Assembly (NCBI RefSeq): GCF_003025005.1
Contig: NZ_PVSS01000005.1
Coordinates: 213,606-277,605, forward strand
Origin: Brumimicrobium mesophilum
GTDB taxonomy: Bacteria; Bacteroidota; Bacteroidia; Flavobacteriales_D; Crocinitomicaceae
Reading direction: 5' to 3'
DNA length: 64,000 nt
Shown in pieces: positions 54,725-62,948 of this stretch (within the stretch, counting starts at the first letter, position 1; every line of letters starts with the position of its first letter). A program made the position numbers and the translations under genes. Under the pieces are notes generated by a model that saw only the letters and a program-made list of their open reading frames with translations, ran no database searches and was not told the DNA's origin.

Positions 54725-56770
54725 TTAAATGATTATTCGGCCTAATTGATGTGCAAAAGCACTTTTTATTTTCTCAAGTAACATTTGTTCCTTAATTAAA
54801 ACAGTTAACTTTTCAACGTCATTAGGATCGAGATTTTGCAATTCTTCTTGAATATCCTGAATTCTTCGCATTATCACTGAGTTCTTAAAAGCATATAAAG
54901 ATTCCTTTACTGCTTGGGCCATTTTATGTACCTCTTCAGTGGTTTCAATTTTATAGGATAGTAACCACTGCCTGCTCAATTCATGACGAGGAGATAATAT
55001 ATCTGTTACGAATTTTACTATTTCATTGTCCTCATTTCTCAAAAAACGAGCTGGTTCATAAAAAACATCTTCTTTTAATCCTTGCTGACATAAAGAATAA
55101 ATCTTTTGAAAAAGTGGATTATGGAATTGCAATTCATCTCTGTCTAATTCAAATATTATAAGCTCTGCAACACTCACATCGTAAGGTGCTTCTTCTTTGT
55201 TTTCAAGCGAACTTTCAATTTCTATTGCACGACTTCCGTATAAAACTAGAATTCTAATTAAGTCGAATTCTTGATCATAAAAATCTCGCTTATTTGAATC
55301 AATTTTTTTTACAACTTCATTCGGAATTTCTCCGAAAGCTTCAATAGGAATTTCTCCTTCGTCTTCGTAATTGGGAGGTCCTGTAAGTGAAGACGTGGAA
55401 GATGAGGTGGAAGATGGAGAGGAAGGAGGCTGAGTTGTTCTCTTCCTAGGATTATTCAATGCTTTCCGTCGAATAACATTGAGCTCATTCAGTAAAGTTT
55501 GTTCTTTAAAATCAAACTGAGCCGCCGTTTGTTTAAGGTATACCGATCGTGTTATGCTATCCGGAATAAGCGCAATAGAACCAACAATTTCCTTAATTAA
55601 ACCTGCACGTTGAATTGGATCGTTTTCAGTTCCCTTTAAGAGTACATCTGTTTTGAATCCAACAAAATCTTTTTGATTTTCTTCTAAATATTTTTTTAAC
55701 TCTTCGGTACTGTGACTTTTTGCGAAAGAATCTGGATCTTCACCTTCTGGAAAAAGACAAACTTTTACAGAGAGACCTTCTTCTAACAATAAATCAATTC
55801 CTCGAAAAGAAGCTTTTATCCCCGCAGGATCGCTGTCATAAAGTACAGTGATGTTTTGGGTGTATCTCTGAATTAACTTTATCTGGCCTTTCGTAAGCGA
55901 AGTTCCACTACTTGAAACTACGTTTTCCACTCCCGATTGGGCCATGCTAATTACATCCGTATATCCTTCAACCAAAAAACAATTGTCTTGCTTAATGATT
56001 TCACTCTTAGCAAAATAAATTCCATAAAGAACTTTACTCTTATCGTAAAGTATACTTTCAGGTGAATTGAAATATTTTGCAATTTTCTTATCTGTCTGAA
56101 GTGTTCTCCCTCCAAAACCAAGCACTTTACCTGACACAGAATGAATTGGAAACATCACCCTTCCACTAAAGAAATCAAATCTTCTTCCGTTACTTGTCTT
56201 GGTTAATCCAAGTTGTTCTAAATATTTTTGTTTATACCCATTTTCAACTGCAGTCTCGGTAAATGACTTTTCATTTCTAGGACAATATCCTAATTGAAAC
56301 TTATCAATTGTTTGCTCGGTAAAACCACGTTCTTTAAAATATGAAAAACCAATTGTTTTACCTTCAGAAGAATTCTTAATACTGTTTGCAAAAAAATCTC
56401 TAGCATAGGAATTTATAATTTGCAAACTCTCTCTTTCCGAAAGTTCTGCTTGTTCTTCAGGCGTTAAAGGCTTTTCCTCAGGCAACTGAATATTGTAGCG
56501 CTCCGCCAACCATCGTAGGGCTTCAGGATAGCTAAATTGTTCTAATTCCATCAAAAAAGTTACTGCCGTCCCTCCTTTCCCAGTTGAAAAACATTTAAAA
56601 ATCTGCTTGGCAGGACTTACCATAAAAGATGGTGTTCTCTCTTCGGTAAAAGGACTTAATCCTTTGAAGTTTGATCCCGATTTTTTTAGTTGAACATATT
56701 CACCGAGCACCTCCTCAATTCGAGCGGTGTTCATGATTTCATCGATAATATGTGAAGGAATTCTAGACAT
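54725..56770 (-). CDS. dnaG: DNA primase
   Basis: A 681-residue primase that makes RNA primers at replication forks. The N-terminal domain keeps the shape of the CHC2 zinc-binding region but three of four zinc ligands are replaced: Ser39 (for Cys), Thr42 (for His), Cys60 retained, Thr63 (for Cys), within GLSPFTEERTPSF and KCFSTGKGG. The Toprim core is intact (FLVEGYTDV with its Glu, and VLYDSDPAG). The C-terminal DnaB-binding part follows a Thr/Ser/Pro-rich linker near 455-480. From memory, loss of these ligands is common in Bacteroidota primases, so it is not a sign of a broken gene. Confidence 0.95.
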   Translation of the reverse strand: MSRIPSHIIDEIMNTARIEEVLGEYVQLKKSGSNFKGLSPFTEERTPSFMVSPAKQIFKCFSTGKGGTAVTFLMELEQFSYPEALRWLAERYNIQLPEEKPLTPEEQAELSERESLQIINSYARDFFANSIKNSSEGKTIGFSYFKERGFTEQTIDKFQLGYCPRNEKSFTETAVENGYKQKYLEQLGLTKTSNGRRFDFFSGRVMFPIHSVSGKVLGFGGRTLQTDKKIAKYFNSPESILYDKSKVLYGIYFAKSEIIKQDNCFLVEGYTDVISMAQSGVENVVSSSGTSLTKGQIKLIQRYTQNITVLYDSDPAGIKASFRGIDLLLEEGLSVKVCLFPEGEDPDSFAKSHSTEELKKYLEENQKDFVGFKTDVLLKGTENDPIQRAGLIKEIVGSIALIPDSITRSVYLKQTAAQFDFKEQTLLNELNVIRRKALNNPRKRTTQPPSSPSSTSSSTSSLTGPPNYEDEGEIPIEAFGEIPNEVVKKIDSNKRDFYDQEFDLIRILVLYGSRAIEIESSLENKEEAPYDVSVAELIIFELDRDELQFHNPLFQKIYSLCQQGLKEDVFYEPARFLRNEDNEIVKFVTDILSPRHELSRQWLLSYKIETTEEVHKMAQAVKESLYAFKNSVIMRRIQDIQEELQNLDPNDVEKLTVLIKEQMLLEKIKSAFAHQLGRIII

Positions 56771-56776
56771 TAAAAT

Positions 56777-57190
56777 TTATAACTTCGAGTAATCTTTAGT
56801 TTCAGTAAGTTGACCTTCTTCATTGTAAAATTTCCAAACACCAATCGCTTCATCATTTAAATATTCTCCAGAATAATGAACTGCACCATTTGGATATTTC
56901 ACTACAGTATGTCCGTTTTTTATGCCATCACTATAAATTACGATTGACAACTCTACTCCTTGTTCTGAAAAATACCTCCAAATCCCTGTTCTTTTTCCAT
57001 CTTTATTTTTTCTTCCAGAAATCTTTATTTGTTGATGTCCTTCATACCATTCTGTATATTTCCCATTATCATCTTCAACAATTAATGGCCTATATTCCAT
57101 TTTTACTTCAGGTCTTTTAGGCTTTTCCTCTTCAGTGCATCCTGACCAAATCAATAAAGACAACACTATGAAAAAATATTTATTCATCAT
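56777..57190 (-). CDS. YwqK/MORN-repeat lipoprotein
   Basis: A 137-residue protein with a lipobox ending WSGC (Cys18). It has three MORN-like units of the YwqK type: GKRTGIWRYFSEQGVEL, IKNGHTVVKYPNGAVHYSG and AIGVWKFYNEEGQLTETKDY. In Bacteroidota such small lipoproteins are widespread. YwqK homologues are labelled as antitoxins in some annotations, but no toxin gene is adjacent. It begins the run that includes dnaG six bases downstream and may be cotranscribed with it. Confidence 0.75.
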   Translation of the reverse strand: MMNKYFFIVLSLLIWSGCTEEEKPKRPEVKMEYRPLIVEDDNGKYTEWYEGHQQIKISGRKNKDGKRTGIWRYFSEQGVELSIVIYSDGIKNGHTVVKYPNGAVHYSGEYLNDEAIGVWKFYNEEGQLTETKDYSKL

Positions 57191-57409
57191 TTTTTAGTTT
57201 CAAATTAATATTTACAAAAATACGTTATTTATTGAATGAAATTGACCTAAATCACATCTTTCAAACTATGTCGTCCCGTCAGGACTTTTTAGTTTGCTAT
57301 AATAATTAATCTAAGTTTTATTTCCCTGTGACTACATTTAGTGTATCCAAATACTATTAAAGGCAATTCACATTATTTCTTTGATTTGACTTTTCAGAAT
57401 GAGAGAATC

Positions 57410-58732
57410 TCAATCTTCAAACAACAACTCTTTCATCCTCTTTTTCTCTTTTTGAAGTTCATGAAGCGTTTCTTTTTGGTCGAACATCAAAAACATATAA
57501 CGCCATTTGTAGCTAATGTGTTTGAGGTATTTGAAAAACCAATAAGTAAATATCCCCATTAGAGGCATTAGAATTAGATATGCCATGATTCCTAGCCAGG
57601 AAAGATTAAACACATAATGAGCTGTAACTGCAAATCCACTATAGGTTAATGGATACAAAACAATTCCTACAAGGATGGCTAACGGAGCATAATATTCAAT
57701 ATCTTTAGATAGTTTTGGCACCAACCAATCGGTAAAAAGATATTGAAAAATGTTGTGAATCACTCCAAAAACAGCCATTGGAAGTGCAACTAAAATAAAA
57801 ATTAACGAAGTTAAAATCTGTCTTAGAAACAATCGAGATCTAAATTTTCTATCCAGAAAATCTGCTCGCACTCTCATTTTCTCTAACTTCCAATCCATTG
57901 ATTTGATGCTTTGTTTGATTTCATCAATTCGCCAAGGTTGAACAAGTTTTAATTCATCAATTTTACTTTTTATATCTTTCAGTTCATTCACTTGCCGTTG
58001 CACACCTTTGTCATGTGAAGCAATATATTTTGTATTCAAAACCTTATAGATCTCATCTAGCAACTCTTCTTCTTCTTTGGTTTCTGTTGTTACCAAAACT
58101 TTTTCAAGTCTATTTCTAAATTGATCTGTCAAATTACGAACAGCTTTTCTTTTATCAGTGATATAAAGTTCGTAATAGCTCATTACTCCCCTTGGTTGAT
58201 CGATATCAATCAAAATATTACTTCTGAATTTTTCAGGTTGAGAATAATTAATTCCTACAGCTACAATTTGTAAATCTAACTTTCCCCCGTTCAACTTTTC
58301 TGTTTCTAAAGCTATTCTAGCAGTTCCAGTTTTTAATTCTCGAAGAATTTTCTCCTTGTACGAGGTACCTTCTGGAAAAATAACCAATGTTTTACCTTCC
58401 GCTAAAACCTTATAACATTCACTTAAAGAATCATTATTATCTACTCCTTCCGTAATGCCCTCTCCTTTACGATTTATTGGAATCATGTTTAAACTGCGCA
58501 ATAATTTGAGTTTAAATTTCGAATCAAACAGCGTCGCTTTGGCCATATAATAAATGGGCTGCTTACAAACCATACCAATTACCCATGCATCCATCAATGT
58601 ATTCGGGTGATTAGCAATAATTATCATAGGTTTGTTTCCATTGGCTAGATTATCTCTATTATTCACCCGTATTTCTTTATAATACAGTCGAATTCCAACA
58701 CCAATTATGAATTTTAAAATGCGGTACAGCAT
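57410..58732 (-). CDS. Membrane-bound lysophospholipid/glycerol-3-phosphate acyltransferase family protein
   Basis: A 440-residue protein. The PlsC-type domain fills residues 20-215: an acceptor motif NHPNTLMDAW, with His42 and Asp48 in an HX5D spacing rather than HX4D, a FPEGTSYKE motif for substrate binding and RIALETEK after it. A charged helical middle (about 220-290) and four hydrophobic helices (about 305-415) form the C-terminal half. The HX5D spacing and C-terminal membrane part resemble Gpt2/Sct1-type acyltransferases. It likely adds an acyl chain in phospholipid synthesis. An 18-bp perfect palindrome lies 76 bp upstream. Confidence 0.8.
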   Translation of the reverse strand: MLYRILKFIIGVGIRLYYKEIRVNNRDNLANGNKPMIIIANHPNTLMDAWVIGMVCKQPIYYMAKATLFDSKFKLKLLRSLNMIPINRKGEGITEGVDNNDSLSECYKVLAEGKTLVIFPEGTSYKEKILRELKTGTARIALETEKLNGGKLDLQIVAVGINYSQPEKFRSNILIDIDQPRGVMSYYELYITDKRKAVRNLTDQFRNRLEKVLVTTETKEEEELLDEIYKVLNTKYIASHDKGVQRQVNELKDIKSKIDELKLVQPWRIDEIKQSIKSMDWKLEKMRVRADFLDRKFRSRLFLRQILTSLIFILVALPMAVFGVIHNIFQYLFTDWLVPKLSKDIEYYAPLAILVGIVLYPLTYSGFAVTAHYVFNLSWLGIMAYLILMPLMGIFTYWFFKYLKHISYKWRYMFLMFDQKETLHELQKEKKRMKELLFED

Positions 58733-58807
58733 GCAGTTGTTTTTGACAAGTTAATAAAAAATAATTACGGTCGGGAGAATTACGAAATATACGAAGGATA
58801 ATCTAGA

Positions 58808-58825
58808 AACGTTTTGCAAAACGTT
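58808..58825. promoter_or_regulatory. 18-bp perfect palindrome upstream of the acyltransferase gene
   Basis: AACGTTTTGCAAAACGTT is self-complementary over all 18 bases and lies 76 bp before the acyltransferase start, in the promoter region on the minus strand. Its size and symmetry fit a dimeric repressor site. A TetR- or FadR-like regulator of lipid genes would be a reasonable guess, but none is nearby. The rest of 58733-59035 holds no gene. Confidence 0.5.
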
Positions 58826-58929
58826 GGCTTCAATCGAAATTATAATTCGTAAAAATTCAATTGATTCAACCAAACCTAGATTGCCCAAAAATGGAAATCG
58901 CTAAAATTTGAACAAACAAAGTCAATCAT

Positions 58930-58965
58930 AAAAAAACCTCCAAAAGTATAAACTCTCAGAGGTTT
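58930..58965 (-). terminator. Terminator of the two-component operon
   Basis: On the minus strand AAACCTC (58965-58959) pairs with GAGGTTT (58940-58934), followed by a run of seven T. The loop is 18 nt, rather long. It lies about 70 bases after the histidine-kinase stop. Confidence 0.65.
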
Positions 58966-59035
58966 CTATTGTCTAAAATATATAAATCTAGCTTATAATA
59001 TTAATCAGGTTTAAACAAATCCTTTAGAATTACCA

Positions 59036-60082
59036 CTAATGCTTACTGCTTTTTTTCAATGAAAACGTAAATGTACTTCCTTCACCAATTCTACTTTTCA
59101 CTGAAATTCTTTCATTGTGAGATTCGATAATGTGCTTACAAATCGCGAGACCTAAACCAGAACCACCTTCATTTCTATTTCTACTTTGTTCAACACGGTA
59201 AAATCTTTCAAATAAACGTGGAATATTTTTCTCTTCAATCCCAATTCCATTATCTGATATCTCTGTCATTAGGTTATTCTTCAAGGAGTAGAAACGGATT
59301 GTAGTATATCCTTTTTCAGTTGAGTAATTTAATGAATTGGCTATTAAATTGGTTAAAACTTGAGCTATTTTAGCTTTATCTGCATTAACGAAAATCGGTT
59401 GATATCTCTCAGCTAATTTAAGGGTAATTTCATTTTCTAGGCATTTTTCTTCAAATGAAAAAATGAGATCTTTCGTCAATTGTACAATATCAAATGCTTC
59501 TTTACGAATCTCAACTTTATTCACCTCAAGTTTCATAATCTGATCCAAATCTTCAAGAATATCAGCCATTCTTTCTGTGGAAAAAGCAGCACGCTCTAGA
59601 AATTTTCGATTTACTTTCTCATCTTCTAAACCACCTTCTAACAAAGTTAGAATATATCCTTGAATACTAAAGACTGGTGTTTTTAGCTCATGAGCTAAAT
59701 TCCCTAAGAATTCACGTCTAAAATCCGCTTGCTCCCTAAGTTTGGTTATTTCAACTTTTCGGGCAGTAGCCCAAGCTACAGAAGCTGTAGAAGCATCTCC
59801 AATTGAGTCATTGTTCATGTCAATTTTAGGACCTTCACCCTTCATACTTGATCCATGATTTATAATACGGAAGATTAACTCCAATCGGTCTTGAATGAAT
59901 TTTTTCAACAATACATAACTCACCAACATTGAAACGAGACCACCGATAGCCGCAATGATTAGAATATCTAGAACAGGAATTAAATCAATGAGACTTCTAT
60001 AAAGAAATAAAAGAACAACAACCAAAATAAATTGTGTTATTGCTCCAATAAATACAACATGAATCGGTTTTATATTCTTCAT
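59036..60082 (-). CDS. phoR: Sensor histidine kinase, PhoR-like
   Basis: A 348-residue kinase. Two membrane helices (about 8-28 and 38-60) with a very short periplasmic loop are followed by a linker and the DHp domain with His131 in GNLAHELKTPVF. The ATPase domain has N box VLTNLIANSLNYS, G1 ISDNGIGI, F box LFERFYRVEQ and G2 GGSGLGLAI. The short loop suggests it senses through the membrane or a partner, as PhoR does. Its ATG overlaps the response-regulator stop (TAATG), so the pair is translationally coupled. The Pho assignment rests on the divergent phosphate-type porin. Confidence 0.85.
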   Translation of the reverse strand: MKNIKPIHVVFIGAITQFILVVVLLFLYRSLIDLIPVLDILIIAAIGGLVSMLVSYVLLKKFIQDRLELIFRIINHGSSMKGEGPKIDMNNDSIGDASTASVAWATARKVEITKLREQADFRREFLGNLAHELKTPVFSIQGYILTLLEGGLEDEKVNRKFLERAAFSTERMADILEDLDQIMKLEVNKVEIRKEAFDIVQLTKDLIFSFEEKCLENEITLKLAERYQPIFVNADKAKIAQVLTNLIANSLNYSTEKGYTTIRFYSLKNNLMTEISDNGIGIEEKNIPRLFERFYRVEQSRNRNEGGSGLGLAICKHIIESHNERISVKSRIGEGSTFTFSLKKSSKH

Positions 60083-60768
60083 TATGCTTTAAAAGTGTAT
60101 CCCACTCCTTTTATAGTTTTGATATAATTCCCTCCTATTTTCTCTCTTAACTTTCTGATGTGAACATCAACTGTTCTTTCTCCAACAATCGTATCGTCTC
60201 CCCACACCTCAGCTAATATCTGATCTCTGTTAGCAACGATTCCTGGTTTTCTCATTAAGAAAGATAATAGTTCGAATTCTTTCTTCGGCAAATATAATTC
60301 TTCTCCCTTGAAAAGTAAAAGATAACGATCAGTATCTAAAACCAAATCTTGATTGACTTCTTGAACTGAATCTGTTGGGGTATTATTACCACCAGATCTT
60401 CTTAAAAGTGCTTCAATTCTACTTAATAAAACTTTTGGTCGAATTGGTTTATTGATGTAATCATCACCACCAGCATTAAATCCAGCAATTTGTGAATAAT
60501 CCTCCGCTCTGGAAGTCAAAAATGCAATTAAAGGTTGACAATCTAATTCTTTTGAACGAATTGCCTCACACACTTGCACTCCATCCATCTTTGGCATCAT
60601 AACATCAAGTAGAATTAAATCTGGCTTAACTTTTTCAGACAACGCTACCGCCTCCTCACCATTCACAGCTTTATGCACCGTATATCCATCTTTTTCCAAG
60701 TTGTAAGAAATCATTTCCAAGATGTCTGGATCATCATCTGCAAATAGTATTGTTGCTTTATTGTTCAT
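60082..60768 (-). CDS. phoB: OmpR/PhoB-family response regulator
   Basis: A 228-residue regulator. The receiver domain has DDD near residues 11-13, phospho-acceptor Asp55 (LLDVMMPK), Thr85 and Lys107. The C-terminal winged helix (about 130-228) has the OmpR-class pattern KKEFELLSFLMRKPG, then VDVHIRKLREKIG and IKTIKGVGYTF. It is first in a two-gene operon with the kinase and is divergent from a porin gene. The tandem 11-bp repeat between them is the expected kind of binding site. Confidence 0.88.
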   Translation of the reverse strand: MNNKATILFADDDPDILEMISYNLEKDGYTVHKAVNGEEAVALSEKVKPDLILLDVMMPKMDGVQVCEAIRSKELDCQPLIAFLTSRAEDYSQIAGFNAGGDDYINKPIRPKVLLSRIEALLRRSGGNNTPTDSVQEVNQDLVLDTDRYLLLFKGEELYLPKKEFELLSFLMRKPGIVANRDQILAEVWGDDTIVGERTVDVHIRKLREKIGGNYIKTIKGVGYTFKA

Positions 60769-60789
60769 ATTTTCTTATTTTTCTAATAA

Positions 60790-60816
60790 CAAAGTTACTC
60801 GAGTTAAGCAGAACAA
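60790..60816 (-). promoter_or_regulatory. Putative promoter of the response-regulator operon
   Basis: On the minus strand TTG (60816-60814) and a perfect TAACTTTG (60797-60790) are 16 bp apart, matching TTG/TAnnTTTG. Transcription would begin near 60784, leaving a leader of under 20 nt before the ATG at 60768. Confidence 0.55.
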
Positions 60817-60859
60817 GTATAAAGTAAACTTTACTCTTAGGTTAACAAATAGATACCAA

Positions 60860-60881
60860 TGTTAAGTCATTGTTAAATCAT
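60860..60881. promoter_or_regulatory. Tandem 11-bp direct repeat, candidate Pho box
   Basis: TGTTAAGTCAT (60860-60870) is directly followed by TGTTAAATCAT (60871-60881). Perfectly adjacent 11-bp units are the layout of a Pho box (7-bp core plus 4-bp spacer), although the core differs from the E. coli CTGTCAT. It lies between the response regulator and the porin and upstream of the TATATTTG element of the porin gene. Confidence 0.6.
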
Positions 60882-60915
60882 ATACCGAAAACCAACCTAA
60901 TCATACTCCAAACAC

Positions 60916-60923
60916 TATATTTG
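60916..60923 (+). promoter_or_regulatory. Putative -7 element of the porin gene
   Basis: TATATTTG is a perfect TAnnTTTG. No TTTG or TTG is found at the -33 distance, which suits an activator-dependent promoter with the tandem repeat at 60860-60881 as activator site. Confidence 0.5.
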
Positions 60924-61009
60924 CCATCGAAAAGAACTTTAAAACTAACTTAAAACCTTATTAACAAAGGGATTAACAGAATAATATATTTTTAATAATA
61001 ATTTATCAT

Positions 61010-62221
61010 ATGCTTAAAATAAAAAGGTTTCTACTCATTATTTGTGTTTGTTTTATCGCTTCTTCATCATTTAGTCAAATAGAAGACTATAGTTTTGGTG
61101 AAGGAATTCGTTACCAAGCAAAAGATTCTTCTTTTAGCATCAAAGCTTCTTTTCGCTTCCAAAATTTATTTATTGCAGATTGGAATGTAAATAATGATGA
61201 CTTCAGTGATATTGGGAATCTCTCTACCAGCTTTATGGTCAGAAGAAGCCGTTTAAAATTTAGTGGATTTGCACATTCTCCAAAGTTGAAATATAAATTA
61301 GAAATTGGACTTTCAAATCGTGATATTAATCATCAAGGAGCAGAGTATTACGGAGAAGGTGGAAACATGATCTATGATGCTTATTTAAAATGGAATTTTT
61401 ACAAAGCTTTTTCTCTTAAAGTTGGGCAATATAAAATGGCTGGAAACCGAGAACGTGTGATTTCCTCTGCTAATTTACAGTTTGTTGATCGTTCTGCCCT
61501 AAATGCAAGATTTAATCTAGACAGGGACATTGGCGCGAGTTTACATTTCGAAAAAACGTATGGGAAGCAATTCGGGGTACATTTTTTAGCTGGTTTTTTT
61601 CAAGGAGAAGGCAGGAATATTATTTCTGGAAATAGAGGGGGGTATGAAACCACGTTAAAATTAGAGGTGTTCCCATTTGGAAAATTCAGTGATAAAGGGG
61701 CTTACTTTGGAGCAGATTTGGCACGTGAACAAACTCCTAAACTTGCTATTGCAGTTGCATATGATCAAAATAATGGAGTGGCTAGAACAAGAGCCAACCT
61801 CGGGAGTTTTTTACCGGACAATGCCCTAACTAAAAACATAAGCTCAATTTTCGCAGATTTCATATTTAAGTATAAAGGTTTTTCAATGATGGGAGAATAT
61901 GCTTACAAAAGTACAAATGACAATGACCCAAGAATAAATGATATCGGTAATAATTTTACAGGCTTTTCTTACTATACTGGTTCAGCTGTCAACCTTCAAG
62001 CAGGATTATTGTTCAAGAATGATTACGAGTTAGCAGCAAGATATACATTGATGAGACCACAAAATAATTTTGTTTCACCTACTTCCAACCATTATACTAT
62101 AGGTGCTTCTAAGTATTTCAAGGGACATAGTTTAAAAGTTCAAACAGATGTGGGCTATATTCAAAACGACTTAGCAGATGATGGTTTAGTTTGGAGAATG
62201 CAATTGGAAATTGGTTTCTAG
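61010..62221 (+). CDS. OprO/OprP-like (phosphate-selective) porin
   Basis: A 403-residue outer-membrane protein with a signal peptide ending SSFSQ. It starts with a strand carrying SFRFQNLFIADW and SFMVRRSRLKFSGF, the typical opening of the phosphate-selective porin family (PF07396), and has the LKVGQYKMAGNRERV turn and VDRSALNARFNLDRDIG segment seen in many members. The final strand ends RMQLEIGF. The family includes uptake channels for phosphate or polyphosphate. Divergence from the PhoBR-like pair fits such a role, but other anions cannot be excluded. Confidence 0.85.
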   Translation: MLKIKRFLLIICVCFIASSSFSQIEDYSFGEGIRYQAKDSSFSIKASFRFQNLFIADWNVNNDDFSDIGNLSTSFMVRRSRLKFSGFAHSPKLKYKLEIGLSNRDINHQGAEYYGEGGNMIYDAYLKWNFYKAFSLKVGQYKMAGNRERVISSANLQFVDRSALNARFNLDRDIGASLHFEKTYGKQFGVHFLAGFFQGEGRNIISGNRGGYETTLKLEVFPFGKFSDKGAYFGADLAREQTPKLAIAVAYDQNNGVARTRANLGSFLPDNALTKNISSIFADFIFKYKGFSMMGEYAYKSTNDNDPRINDIGNNFTGFSYYTGSAVNLQAGLLFKNDYELAARYTLMRPQNNFVSPTSNHYTIGASKYFKGHSLKVQTDVGYIQNDLADDGLVWRMQLEIGF

Positions 62222-62569
62222 AGGACTACTAAACCACGATGGTTTAAAAGTAACATAGGTTTACGTGAGAATAAAATTCTATAACTATCAAAAAAATTAG
62301 ATATTGGATGTAGAGTTTTATTTAGAAGCTAAATAGAGATGCAATAAAGTGCATCGTTTTAACACTATCTGAGACCAATAAAAAGTCTGAATTGATTAAA
62401 AGTTTTTTGACCTATATTGTCATCTGCATTAAAGTAATTCGTAAAATGTTTGATTGACCTTATACAAAGCCGTGTGACTTGTAGAATAGAAGGTCTTGTC
62501 AAGTTTTAGTTTTCAAAATAACTAACTTAGATCTCATTTCTAATGATTTAAAACTAGACTGAATCCATT

Positions 62570-62695
62570 TTATGATTTTCTGATAGCTCTTATTCTGATA
62601 GACCTTCTTATTGGGATATTATAACTTTCTTGATATTCCATTAAATAAGCAATCGTTTCATTTCTCGTTGGAAATTCGCTTTCCGAACTGAGCAT
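62570..62695 (-). pseudogene. Remnant resembling an FAD-dependent oxidoreductase
   Basis: A 41-codon frame reads FPTRNETIAYLMEYQESY followed by NIPIRRSIRIRAIRKS. This resembles the segment found in flavin-containing monooxygenase-like enzymes (typically PT-DEVADYLEAYA then LPVR-G-RV). Stop codons lie on both sides and no FAD-binding motif remains, so this would be a decayed fragment. The match was made from memory on about 30 residues and could be chance. Confidence 0.3.
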
Positions 62696-62857
62696 TACCT
62701 AATTTGGCAATGACCTATCATGGATCACTTCTTTATTTATGGTAAATATGTCTCATACTTCAAAATTAAAAGAATTTCCACCGAGAATTAAATTTCAAGA
62801 TTTGAATTAAGTCTATTTTGAAAGTTAATGCACAGTTGTCTCAAAAACATTATTCCA

Positions 62858-62890
62858 ATAAAAAAGCGCCACTCAATTGAGTGACGCTTA
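62858..62890 (-). terminator. Terminator of the C-terminal T9SS gene
   Basis: AAGCG-CACTCAATTGAGTG-CGCTT (62864-62889) folds into a long stem with a single internal mismatch. The minus strand continues with TTTTTT-ATT and the plus strand with TATCTTTTTT, so it may work both ways. It lies about 60 bases past the stop codon at 62949. Confidence 0.8.
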
Positions 62891-62948
62891 TCTTTTTTAA
62901 ACTTAAAGCTATTTAAATTACAGAACGTAAGAATTACGTTTTAACAAT

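Larger units (their letters stand above)
62222..62948. other. Intergenic region, 727 bp, with gene remnant and terminator
   Basis: No intact gene was found. The part between about 62570 and 62700 carries on the minus strand a short frame that resembles a piece of a flavin monooxygenase (listed separately). The right end holds the terminator of the T9SS gene. The remaining bases are AT-rich with no recognisable structure. Confidence 0.5.

Noticed and set aside
57275..57292. GTCC-CGTCA-GGAC hairpin followed by T5 on the plus strand
   Set aside because: No plus-strand gene precedes it and the stem is only four pairs. It is not supported as a terminator.
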